This document shows positions 1 to 5,203 of a stretch of DNA of 5,203 bases, piece by piece; within the stretch, counting starts at the first letter, position 1; the number at the start of each line of letters is the position of its first letter. Source of the DNA: an uncultured Lacinutrix sp. (GTDB taxonomy: Bacteria; Bacteroidota; Bacteroidia; Flavobacteriales; Flavobacteriaceae); the NCBI GenBank assembly GCA_937916035.1, contig CALGIH010000274.1, positions 1 to 5,203 of the forward strand. The letters are read 5' to 3'. A program made the translations under genes and the position numbers. Below the pieces are notes generated by a model that had not been told where the DNA came from, made no database searches, and worked only from the letters and a program-made list of their open reading frames with translations.

Positions 1-1
1 G

Positions 2-472
2 ATCATGTACTTAAATTTAAGATATAATGAACCTTTTACTGATGTTGGAACTTTAAACTTATTTTTACAGTGGAATGCAGAAGACCCTGTTTCTCCAATT
101 GAAGATCAACGTAATACGGTTATCAGTGCTGCTCAAGGAAATAGAAATCCATTCATTGACAATCCATATTTAGCGACTGTAATTTGGGGAGGATCAAATG
201 CCGAGAACAGATGGGGAAATTTATCAATAACAGATGTAAGCATTTTAAATGTCAACATATTTCCTAATCCTGTACATGGAAATGTTTTAAATATAAAATC
301 ATTGCAAACGCTAAGCGTTACAATTTTTGATGTACTTGGAAAAAAAATAATCACTCAAAAAATTGACCCTAGAAATCCACAATTTAATGTTAGCTCACTA
401 TATAAAGGAATATACCTACTTAAGTTGGTTTCCAGTAATGGTAATATTACAAAAAAACTAATACGCAACTAA
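2..472 (+). CDS. Secreted endonuclease I family nuclease, C-terminal part, with T9SS type A sorting domain (5' end outside window)
   Basis: This is the 3' part of a gene; the frame is already open at the window edge, so the ATG at position 5 is probably an internal Met. The first ~70 residues match the C-terminal half of the endonuclease I family (EndA / Bacillus Bsn type, non-specific DNA/RNA cleavage): a W-N-x-E-D-P-V-S-x-x-E segment, then R-N and the hallmark QGNRNPFIDNP, followed by a W-G-G. From about base 240 comes a typical Bacteroidota type IX secretion C-terminal domain of ~75 residues: the FPNPV motif (bases ~260-274), a V-T-I-F-D-V-L-G-K beta segment, a Y-K-G-I-Y-L-L-K-L segment and the basic end KKLIRN. 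The protein is therefore inferred to be exported across the outer membrane and released or surface-anchored after removal of this domain. The catalytic N-terminal half and signal peptide would lie upstream. It ends just before a strong hairpin. The family call is confident; substrate preference is not visible. Confidence 0.9.
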   Translation: MMYLNLRYNEPFTDVGTLNLFLQWNAEDPVSPIEDQRNTVISAAQGNRNPFIDNPYLATVIWGGSNAENRWGNLSITDVSILNVNIFPNPVHGNVLNIKSLQTLSVTIFDVLGKKIITQKIDPRNPQFNVSSLYKGIYLLKLVSSNGNITKKLIRN

Positions 473-474
473 AC

Positions 475-512
475 AAAAGAAAGCCTGTGAGTTTGTTCAC
501 AGGCTTTCTTTT
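475..512. terminator. Bidirectional intrinsic terminator between convergent genes
   Basis: A perfect 16-bp inverted repeat (475-490 with 497-512, arm AAAAGAAAGCCTGTGA) encloses a 6-base loop GTTTGT. The stem has a GC-containing core (GCCTGTGA) and an A-tract on the left with a T-tract on the right, so it reads as a Rho-independent terminator on either strand. It begins 2 bases after the nuclease stop codon and ends 8 bases before the stop of the convergent ExbB-like gene, so it most likely ends both transcripts. Confidence 0.9.
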
Positions 513-520
513 ATATAAAA

Positions 521-931
521 CTATGCCTTTTGTTTCCATTTCAGAATAAGCAAGCCTATTCTTGAGATAATAAACGTAAACGTCCCAAAAAGTATGGTTA
601 AAAAAGAAACTTTTATGCCTCCTGCAAGAATTCCTGGTGAAATATCACCACCAAAACCTTCAATGGCATCAAAAGATTCTATCATTCCTACTATTGAAGC
701 AAAAAACCCTATTACTAAGCCCAAAAGGCCAACTTCTGCTACTAATCGCATCATTTTTTTTGTTTGAGCATGATCGTTTGTATTACTCATAAATGCTTTT
801 ACTAAAAAGAAAATAGTTAGTACCAAACAACCAAGTATCAAAGTCATGTGTACAGGACCACCTTCATTAAAACGATCTACAAAAGGATTGGCAAGAATTA
901 AGCTTGCGGAAGTAAGTGATAAAAAATTCAT
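521..931 (-). CDS. Small MotA/TolQ/ExbB proton-channel family protein
   Basis: A 136-residue inner-membrane protein. Three hydrophobic segments are visible: about residues 29-47, 66-85 and 107-129. The short N-terminal part carries the F-N-E-G-G-P-V-H-M motif that precedes the first helix in ExbB-like proteins of this group. The segment around residues 97-129 (S-P-G-I-L-A-G-G-I-K-V-S-F, then T-I-L-F-G-T) resembles the conserved MotA/TolQ/ExbB core that lines the ion channel. ExbB, TolQ and MotA form proton channels that energise TonB, Tol-Pal or flagellar systems. At 136 residues this is much shorter than classical ExbB (roughly 230-250) and lacks the large cytoplasmic loop. No ExbD or TonB gene lies next to it: the neighbours are a convergent nuclease and a divergent kinase, so its partner cannot be read from context. 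It ends with TAG. The ATG at 929-931 is favoured because a good -7 element lies about 27 bases upstream of it. Confidence 0.85.
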   Translation of the reverse strand: MNFLSLTSASLILANPFVDRFNEGGPVHMTLILGCLVLTIFFLVKAFMSNTNDHAQTKKMMRLVAEVGLLGLVIGFFASIVGMIESFDAIEGFGGDISPGILAGGIKVSFLTILFGTFTFIISRIGLLILKWKQKA

Positions 932-958
932 AGTTAACGGTTTTAATTAAACATAAAG

Positions 959-966
959 CAAACATA
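959..966 (-). promoter_or_regulatory. Probable -7 promoter element of the ExbB-like gene
   Basis: Read on the minus strand this is TATGTTTG, an exact match to the Bacteroidota -7 consensus TAnnTTTG. It sits about 27 bases upstream of the ATG, giving an inferred short 5' leader of roughly 20 bases. I find no good TTTG -33 element at the usual spacing; the nearest is TTTC at 991-994, 24 bases away. The call therefore rests on the -7 box and its position. Confidence 0.5.
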
Positions 967-1096
967 AAAGATTTATGCTTTAAAAATTTTGAAATGCGAC
1001 AGTCTACCAATTTAGCAGCTTTTATAACAGCAATGTTAAAACCCACACTAATTCCGTTATTCATCTACAAAATCAAAAATACCATTAGAAATATGC

Positions 1097-1104
1097 TAAT
1101 ATTG
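1097..1104 (+). promoter_or_regulatory. Possible -7 promoter element of the kinase-regulator operon
   Basis: TAATATTG matches the Bacteroidota -7 consensus TAnnTTTG at five of six fixed positions and lies 17 bases before the kinase ATG. No clear TTTG -33 element is present upstream. The ~190-base region between the divergent genes must hold the promoters for both directions, and this is the best plus-strand candidate I can see in it. Tentative. Confidence 0.3.
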
Positions 1105-1121
1105 TAACTTAACTAGGTTTT

Positions 1122-2180
1122 ATGCCGAAATCTTATTCGATTTTTAAAAAAATAATACGGATTGCACTTCACACTCTTTTTTGGTGTGGTGTACTCCTTT
1201 TTTATATCTATTTTTTTGGCACTGAAAGTAACAATTTTACTTATGTATTTTCTTTCTCTTTATTTTTAATGCCAATAACTATTGCAGCAACTTATGTTTC
1301 TATATATGTGCTTATTCCAGAATATCTTATTAAAAAAAAGTATTTCCTCTTTGCCTTATACAGTGGTTATACACTAATAATATCGTCATATCTTATAGTG
1401 ATTTCGGTGTTTTATGGACTTATTTACCTGTCAAGTTTTGTCTATGATGATTTGCCTCCAATAAGCAGAAACCTATTGTTTGTAAGTGTTGCAGTTTATT
1501 TAGTAGTGGTTTTAGTGAGTGCTTTCAAACTATTGAAGTTAAACTTAAAACATGCCGAAAAAACAAAAAAACTAGATACAAAAATTCTTGAAACCCAACT
1601 AAAACTCAAAGAGCAAGAGTTGAATTATTTAAAAATGCAGATTCATCCTCATTTTTTATTCAACACCTTAAATACGATGTATGGTTTTGCTTTAAAAAAA
1701 GCCGATGAAACTCCCGAAATGATTTTAAAGCTTTCTAATTTGCTAGATTACTTATTGTATCAAGTTGATAAACCCTTAGTTTTAATCAAGGATGACCTTA
1801 ACCATATTGATGATTATATTGCATTAGAAAAAATGCGTTTTAATGACACATTAGACATCTCATTCATAAAAGAGAATATTTCAGAAAACACACAAATAGC
1901 ACCAATGCTCCTACTTCCATTTATTGAGAATAGTTTTAAGCATGGAATTATAAAAAATGGTCTGCTTAGCATAAAAATCAGGATCACTTGTACAGAAGAA
2001 AAGATTCATTTTGATATAGAAAACACATCATCAAATTCCGAGAAGAACTCCAAAGGTATTGGCTTAGAAAATTTACAAAAAAGACTTGCCTTATTGTACA
2101 AAGGCAATTATAAGTTGAATATTGCAAGTGAAAAGAATCTGTTTAAAGTAAGTTTAATATTGAATACCGCTAATTATTGA
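1122..2180 (+). CDS. LytS-type membrane sensor histidine kinase (His_kinase family)
   Basis: A 352-residue sensor kinase of the LytS/YehU class found with LytTR regulators. The N-terminal ~140 residues hold four hydrophobic helices (about 13-33, 43-64, 73-104, 117-138) with no sizeable periplasmic domain, so the signal is probably sensed in or near the membrane. Residues ~141-172 form a Lys/Glu/Leu-rich coiled-coil linker. The His_kinase signature QIHPHFLFNTLN spans 173-184; by family comparison H177 of the PHF triad is the expected phospho-acceptor. H175 stands where many homologues have Asn. The ATP-binding domain follows, with an N-box (P-F-I-E-N-S-F-K-H-G, N270) and a glycine box (G-I-G-L-E-N-L-Q-K-R-L, 312-322). 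All motifs are intact, so it should be active. Its TGA stop overlaps the regulator start by 4 bases, indicating translational coupling and that the regulator is its partner. The stimulus and targets cannot be inferred. Confidence 0.93.
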   Translation: MPKSYSIFKKIIRIALHTLFWCGVLLFYIYFFGTESNNFTYVFSFSLFLMPITIAATYVSIYVLIPEYLIKKKYFLFALYSGYTLIISSYLIVISVFYGLIYLSSFVYDDLPPISRNLLFVSVAVYLVVVLVSAFKLLKLNLKHAEKTKKLDTKILETQLKLKEQELNYLKMQIHPHFLFNTLNTMYGFALKKADETPEMILKLSNLLDYLLYQVDKPLVLIKDDLNHIDDYIALEKMRFNDTLDISFIKENISENTQIAPMLLLPFIENSFKHGIIKNGLLSIKIRITCTEEKIHFDIENTSSNSEKNSKGIGLENLQKRLALLYKGNYKLNIASEKNLFKVSLILNTANY

Positions 2181-2896
2181 AATCAGATAAAACCATATCG
2201 TGCCTTATAATTGATGACGAAGCAATCGCTAGAGAAATCATAGCCACTCACTTATCGGAAATTGAAAACATCAATATTATTGCAAGTTGCAGCAATGCCA
2301 TTGAAGCATTCAACTATATAAGCAATCATGATATCGACCTTGTTTTTTTAGATATAAACATGCCAGAAATTTCAGGGATTTCATTTGCAAAATCCATCAA
2401 CAAAGACATCAAAATTATTTTTACTACTGCATATCGTGATTATGCAGTGGAAGGATTTGAACTGTAGGCTGTTGATTATTTATTAAAACCCATTTCATTT
2501 GAACGCTTGCTTAAGGCTGTTAATGCTTATTTTGAAGTTTATAACAAACCATTAGAAATAACTAATAGCAAAACGGAAACCAATAGTTTCATGTTTGTTC
2601 GTTCAGACCGACGCATGCTCAGAATTGCTTTCAACGACATCATTTATATTGAAAGTTATAGTGATTATATAAAAATTCACTTGAACGATAAATCAACTAT
2701 AGTAACTCGTGAAACAATTAGTGCTATTGAAGCTAAGCTTCCACAAGGTAGTTTCATTAGAATTCATCGGTCGTACATTATAGCTATTAATTATATTGAT
2801 TCTTTTACCAACGAAGAAATTGTGATTTCAGAAAAATCTCTTCCGATAAGTAGAAGTTATAAAAAAGAAGTGCTCGCGCTTTTAGAACAATTTTAA
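2177..2896 (+). pseudogene. LytTR-family response regulator interrupted by an in-frame TAG at codon 97
   Basis: One continuous frame encodes a receiver plus LytTR DNA-binding domain (239 codon positions) but carries a TAG at 2465-2467. In the receiver D13/D14 form the acid pocket, D59 (F-L-D-I-N-M-P) is the phosphorylation site, and T83/T84 follow. The stop falls inside G-F-E-L-*-A-V-D-Y-L-L-K-P, just before the conserved switch lysine K104. After it the frame runs without further defect through the end of the receiver, a linker, and a complete LytTR domain (~139-239: F-V-R-S-D-R-R, then I-I-Y-I-E-S-Y-S-D-Y, F-I-R-I-H-R-S-Y, L-P-I-S-R-S-Y). The start must be TTG at 2177: an in-frame TAA lies at 2171-2173 and no other usual start codon precedes the DD motif. 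It overlaps the kinase stop as TTGA. As written, translation gives a 96-residue receiver fragment without DNA binding. The lack of other damage suggests a recent mutation, a sequence error, or readthrough. Confidence 0.85.
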
Positions 2897-2926
2897 AAAA
2901 TCCTAAAGCAAAAACTAGGCTATTAA

Positions 2927-2959
2927 TTTATGCACCAACAAACTATAACATTACTTTTA
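2927..2959 (+). promoter_or_regulatory. Possible promoter of the RdgB gene
   Basis: TACTTTTA at 2952-2959 matches the -7 consensus TAnnTTTG except for the last base. TTTA at 2927-2930 could serve as a degenerate -33 box with a 21-base spacer. It lies 22 bases before the rdgB ATG in an 85-base gap after the regulator, so rdgB may have its own promoter. Both elements are imperfect, so this is weak. Confidence 0.3.
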
Positions 2960-2981
2960 CACGATTAAAACACTCAAACCA

Positions 2982-3566
2982 ATGCAACTCGTTTTCGCAA
3001 CTAACAACCTTAATAAACTAAAAGAAGTTCAAGTACTTATACCCTCTTATGTTAAGTTACTTAGCTTAAAAGACATTGGCTGCTTTGAAGATGTTCCTGA
3101 AACACAAACTACCATAGAAGGGAATGCCAAACAAAAAGCAGAATATATAAAAACACACTATGGTCTTGACTGTTTTGCAGATGATACAGGCTTAGAAGTG
3201 GAGGCACTTAATAACGAACCTGGAGTATATTCTGCTCGTTATGCAGGAGCGCAACGTAATGCTGATGACAATATGAATTTACTACTAAAGAATCTAAAAG
3301 AAAAAACCAACCGAAATGCCCAATTTAAAACCGTTATTGCTTTACATCTTAATGGCGAACTAAAAACGTTTACAGGAATCTGCAAAGGAGAAATTACAAT
3401 GGAAGAAAGTGGTGAAAAAGGATTTGGTTATGATCCTATCTTTATACCAAATGGACATAAGCAGACGTTTGCGGAGATGGAATTAACCCTCAAAAACAGT
3501 ATTGGACATCGCGGAAAAGCTGTAAATAAATTAGTTTCTGTTTTAAATGATATGAATGTTAAATAA
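2982..3566 (+). CDS. rdgB: Non-canonical purine NTP pyrophosphatase (RdgB/HAM1 family)
   Basis: A 194-residue soluble enzyme of the normal length for the family. RdgB/HAM1 proteins hydrolyse dITP, ITP and XTP to the monophosphate plus pyrophosphate and keep deaminated purines out of DNA and RNA. The conserved blocks are all present in order: F-A-T-N-N-x-N-K at the N-terminus (residues 5-12, triphosphate binding), E-T-Q-T-T-I-E-G-N-A-x-x-K-A (40-53), F-A-D-D-T-G-L-E-V (65-73, with catalytic/metal-binding D67 and D68), P-G-V-Y-S-A-R-Y-A-G (80-89), G-F-G-Y-D-P-I-F (147-154, base recognition) and the C-terminal H-R-G-K-A (176-180). The ATG at 2982 is right because the T-N-N motif begins only six residues later. 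It follows the regulator by 85 bases on the same strand and precedes the helicase leader. I see no truncation or unusual feature. Confidence 0.95.
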   Translation: MQLVFATNNLNKLKEVQVLIPSYVKLLSLKDIGCFEDVPETQTTIEGNAKQKAEYIKTHYGLDCFADDTGLEVEALNNEPGVYSARYAGAQRNADDNMNLLLKNLKEKTNRNAQFKTVIALHLNGELKTFTGICKGEITMEESGEKGFGYDPIFIPNGHKQTFAEMELTLKNSIGHRGKAVNKLVSVLNDMNVK

Positions 3567-3571
3567 ATAAC

Positions 3572-3579
3572 TATCTTTG
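3572..3579 (+). promoter_or_regulatory. Promoter -7 element of the helicase leader
   Basis: TATCTTTG followed by CA is an exact and typical Bacteroidota -7 element (TAnnTTTG). It lies 6 bases after the rdgB stop. A degenerate -33 candidate, TATG at 3551-3554, is 17 bases upstream inside the end of rdgB. Transcription would begin near base 3585, leaving a leader of about 125 bases before the helicase ATG. That is long for this gene-dense region. Confidence 0.6.
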
Positions 3580-3585
3580 CACGCT

Positions 3586-3711
3586 GAAACTCAGAATTAA
3601 AGAGTTTTATTTCCTCAGAGTGAGGATGTGTTGCTAGAAGTTTAAGGTTAAGTATGTCGATTCGCTTCTTTTGTAACACCACAAAACATAATCGAATACT
3701 TATAATTTAGA
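3586..3711 (+). promoter_or_regulatory. Structured 5' leader of the DEAD-box helicase, candidate cis-regulatory RNA
   Basis: The stretch between the inferred transcription start and the helicase ATG contains several perfect stems. AAACTC 3587-3592 pairs with GAGTTT 3602-3607 (9-base loop). CCTCA 3613-3617 pairs with TGAGG 3621-3625 (3-base loop). A two-tier hairpin is formed by TCGATT 3657-3662 with AATCGA 3690-3695, enclosing TTTTGT 3669-3674 with ACAAAA 3681-3686. AGAAG 3636-3640 can also pair with CTTCT 3665-3669, an alternative to the larger hairpin. The leader also carries an 18-codon uORF ending next to the helicase start. Long structured leaders are known for cold-induced helicase and cold-shock genes in other bacteria, so a temperature or autoregulatory role is a reasonable inference, but nothing here proves it. 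I do not recognise it as a named RNA family. Confidence 0.45.
3654..3710 (+). CDS. Candidate 18-residue leader peptide (uORF) upstream of the helicase
   Basis: An ATG at 3654 opens a frame of 18 codons, MSIRFFCNTTKHNRILII, ending in TAG at 3708-3710. That stop is separated by a single base from the helicase ATG at 3712. A Shine-Dalgarno-like AAGG (3644-3647) lies 6 bases before the uORF ATG, whereas the helicase ATG has only AT-rich sequence before it. The layout would allow ribosomes to terminate and restart on the helicase. Most of the uORF coincides with the two-tier hairpin at 3657-3695, so its translation would melt that structure. No known peptide family is recognised, and short chance ORFs are common, so coding status is uncertain. 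Confidence 0.3.
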   Translation: MSIRFFCNTTKHNRILII

Positions 3712-4956
3712 ATGAACGCATTCCAAAAACTCGGTCTTGAAGAAAATATCATTAAGGCCATTACTGACTTAGGTTTTGAAAAACCTAGTGAAGTTCAAGA
3801 AAAATCAATTCCACTTTTATTAGAAAATGATAGCGACTTAGTTGCTTTGGCACAAACAGGAACCGGTAAAACTGCTGCTTTCGGATTTCCAATGCTGCAA
3901 AAGATTGACGTCGAAAGCCGAACTACACAAGGGCTTATCCTTTCTCCTACACGTGAACTTTGTTTACAAATTACCAACGAGATAAAACAGTATGGTAAAT
4001 ATTATAAAGGATTAAATGTTACTGCCATTTATGGTGGAGCAAGTATTACTGATCAAGCTAGAGAAGTAAAGCGTGGAGCTCAAATTATTGTAGCTACTCC
4101 AGGTCGTATGAAAGATATGATTAGCAGACGTTTGGTTGACATTTCTAAAATTAAATATGCCGTTTTAGATGAAGCTGATGAGATGTTAAACATGGGGTTT
4201 TTTGAAGATATTACTGATATCTTATCACATACACCTAAAGAGAAAAGTACGTGGCTATTTTCGGCTACCATGCCTAAAGAAGTCTCTGTAATTGCTAAAA
4301 AATTCATGCGTTCTCCAATAGAAATCACTGTTGGAAATAAAAACGAAAGTACGAATCAGGTATCTCATGAATATTACTTAGTAAACGCTAGAGATCGTTA
4401 TCAAGCATTAAAACGCTTATGCGACGCTAATCCAGATATTTTCTCAGTAATTTTTTGTCGCACAAAACGAGATACTCAAAAAGTTGCAGAAAACTTAATT
4501 GAAGATGGTTATAGTGCTGGTGCTTTACATGGCGATTTAAGTCAGAACCAACGTGATTTGGTGATGAAATCGTTTAGAAACAAACAAATTCAAATGTTAG
4601 TTGCTACAGATGTAGCTGCTCGTGGTATTGATGTTGACGATATTACTCACGTTATAAATTACAAACTACCTGATGAACCCGAAATCTATACGCATCGTTC
4701 TGGTAGAACTGGACGTGCAGGAAAGACAGGAATCTCTATGGTCATTGTTTCGAAAAGTGAGGTTCGAAAGATAAAAAGTATTGAGCGCATTATTAAAAAG
4801 GAATTTGAGAAAAAGGAGATTCCTGATGGTATGGAAATTTGCGAAGTACAGTTAATGTCACTTGCAGATAAAATTCATAATACCGAAGTGAATCATGAAA
4901 TTGACAAGTACCTTACTAGTATTAATGAATTATTTAAAGATACTACGAAAGACTAA
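3712..4956 (+). CDS. DEAD-box ATP-dependent RNA helicase, catalytic core, ending at a premature TAA
   Basis: A 414-residue product with all DEAD-box motifs: Q motif (G-F-E-K-P-S-x-V-Q, Q29), motif I AQTGTGKT (47-54), Ia PTREL (79-83), Ib TPGR (129-132), II DEAD (153-156), III SAT (184-186), IV I-F-C-R-T-K (~247-252), V A-T-D-V-A-A-R-G-I-D (298-307) and VI HRSGRTGRAG (328-337). Both RecA domains are complete, so the product should bind ATP and unwind short RNA duplexes, with likely roles in ribosome assembly or RNA turnover. The start at 3712 lies just before the Q motif and one base after the uORF stop. The TAA at 4954-4956 does not look like the natural end. The same frame continues at once with L-I-K-K-F-F-S-V-E-F-T-R-F and a DbpA-like RNA-binding domain, as in longer helicases of this kind. 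If the stop is real, the enzyme loses its RNA-targeting tail. Confidence 0.93.
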   Translation: MNAFQKLGLEENIIKAITDLGFEKPSEVQEKSIPLLLENDSDLVALAQTGTGKTAAFGFPMLQKIDVESRTTQGLILSPTRELCLQITNEIKQYGKYYKGLNVTAIYGGASITDQAREVKRGAQIIVATPGRMKDMISRRLVDISKIKYAVLDEADEMLNMGFFEDITDILSHTPKEKSTWLFSATMPKEVSVIAKKFMRSPIEITVGNKNESTNQVSHEYYLVNARDRYQALKRLCDANPDIFSVIFCRTKRDTQKVAENLIEDGYSAGALHGDLSQNQRDLVMKSFRNKQIQMLVATDVAARGIDVDDITHVINYKLPDEPEIYTHRSGRTGRAGKTGISMVIVSKSEVRKIKSIERIIKKEFEKKEIPDGMEICEVQLMSLADKIHNTEVNHEIDKYLTSINELFKDTTKD

Positions 4957-5203
4957 TTAATTAAAAAATTCTTCTCAGTAGAGTTTACGCGTTTCTATAA
5001 CTATTATCAGAAAACAAAAAATCTTAATGCAACTGATTCTCGTGGAAGTGATAGAGATAGTGATGGTGGGCGTGACTATGGTAAGAGCGACAATTCTACG
5101 CGTTACTTTATAAATGTTGGTCAAAAAGACAATTTCGATTGGATGAAATTGAAAGATTTCTTAAAAGAAGTTCTTGAATTAGGAAGAGATGATATTTTTA
5201 AGG
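4957..5203 (+). pseudogene. C-terminal continuation of the helicase: linker and DbpA-type RNA-binding domain, after the in-frame TAA (3' end outside window)
   Basis: The frame of the helicase continues without interruption for 82 codons (positions 416-497) to the window edge. It begins with a helix-like stretch (L-I-K-K-F-F-S-V-E-F-T-R-F-Y-N-Y-Y) that normally follows the second RecA domain in these proteins. A hydrophilic linker rich in Asp, Ser, Gly and Arg comes next (bases ~5027-5100). Then R-Y-F-I-N-V-G-Q-K-D, W-M-K-L-K-D-F-L and G-R-D-D-I-F-K resemble the start of the DbpA RNA-binding (RRM-like) fold, including the typical F-I-N-V-G motif. Codon use and composition are like the rest of the gene. 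There is no in-frame ATG before about base 5143 (the Met of W-M-K-L), so separate translation of the whole domain is unlikely. It would be expressed only by readthrough, or if the TAA is an error. Confidence 0.75.

Noticed and set aside
5..7. ATG at base 5 as the true start of the nuclease
   Set aside because: The frame is open to the window edge and the product would lack the signal peptide and catalytic half of the endonuclease I fold.
867..1064. Minus-strand ORF of 65 codons upstream of the ExbB-like gene
   Set aside because: It overlaps the start of the ExbB-like gene in another frame, has no recognisable domain, and covers the likely promoter region.
2507..2896. Treating the DNA-binding half of the regulator as an independent gene
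   Set aside because: It is in the same frame as the receiver, begins in the middle of the receiver's last conserved block, and its TTG is an ordinary Leu codon there; it is best read as the second part of one interrupted gene.
3587..3607. AAACTC/GAGTTT hairpin as the terminator of rdgB
   Set aside because: The 6-bp stem is weak and AT-rich with a broken T-tract, and it lies just downstream of a good promoter element, so I treat it as part of the helicase leader; an attenuator role remains possible.
3428..3682. Minus-strand ORF of 84 codons across the rdgB end and helicase leader
   Set aside because: Its first part lies opposite the helicase leader and the rest is antisense to the conserved C-terminus of RdgB; no recognisable domain.
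2177..4956. Reassignment of TAG or TAA to an amino acid
   Set aside because: Both codons, and TGA, also serve as natural ends in this window (nuclease, regulator and RdgB end in TAA, ExbB-like in TAG, kinase in TGA), and the two interrupting stops are different codons.

Overview
The window looks like chromosomal DNA from a member of the Bacteroidota, most likely Flavobacteriaceae. The evidence is a strongly AT-rich composition, a C-terminal type IX secretion (T9SS) sorting domain, promoter elements of the TAnnTTTG type, little use of Shine-Dalgarno sites, and a LytS/LytTR-type two-component pair. I see no mobile element, CRISPR array, tRNA or rRNA.

Layout from left to right. (1) The 3' end of a secreted endonuclease I-type nuclease with a T9SS sorting domain (+). 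(2) A perfect 16-bp hairpin that can act as a terminator for both converging genes. (3) A small MotA/TolQ/ExbB-family channel protein (-). (4) A short divergent promoter region of about 190 bases. (5) A four-helix membrane histidine kinase of the LytS type (+), overlapping by 4 bases a LytTR response regulator that starts at TTG. The regulator is interrupted by an in-frame TAG at codon 97, while its frame stays open to the normal C-terminus. (6) An RdgB/HAM1-type purine NTP pyrophosphatase (+). (7) A leader of about 125 bases with nested stem-loops and an 18-codon upstream ORF that stops one base before the next start. (8) A DEAD-box RNA helicase (+). Its two RecA domains are complete, but an in-frame TAA at codon 415 precedes an uninterrupted continuation in the same frame that looks like a linker plus a DbpA-type RNA-binding domain, running off the window.

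Functionally, the kinase and regulator would form one sensory pair. RdgB (nucleotide-pool sanitation) and the helicase (RNA remodelling, probably ribosome biogenesis or cold adaptation) are housekeeping genes. The nuclease is an exported scavenging enzyme.

I did not find a clearly new biological system. The two points most worth a second look are the premature stops (TAG and TAA) in otherwise intact genes within about 2.5 kb, and the structured, uORF-containing leader of the helicase. Sequencing or assembly error, recent pseudogenization and readthrough cannot be told apart from this sequence alone.
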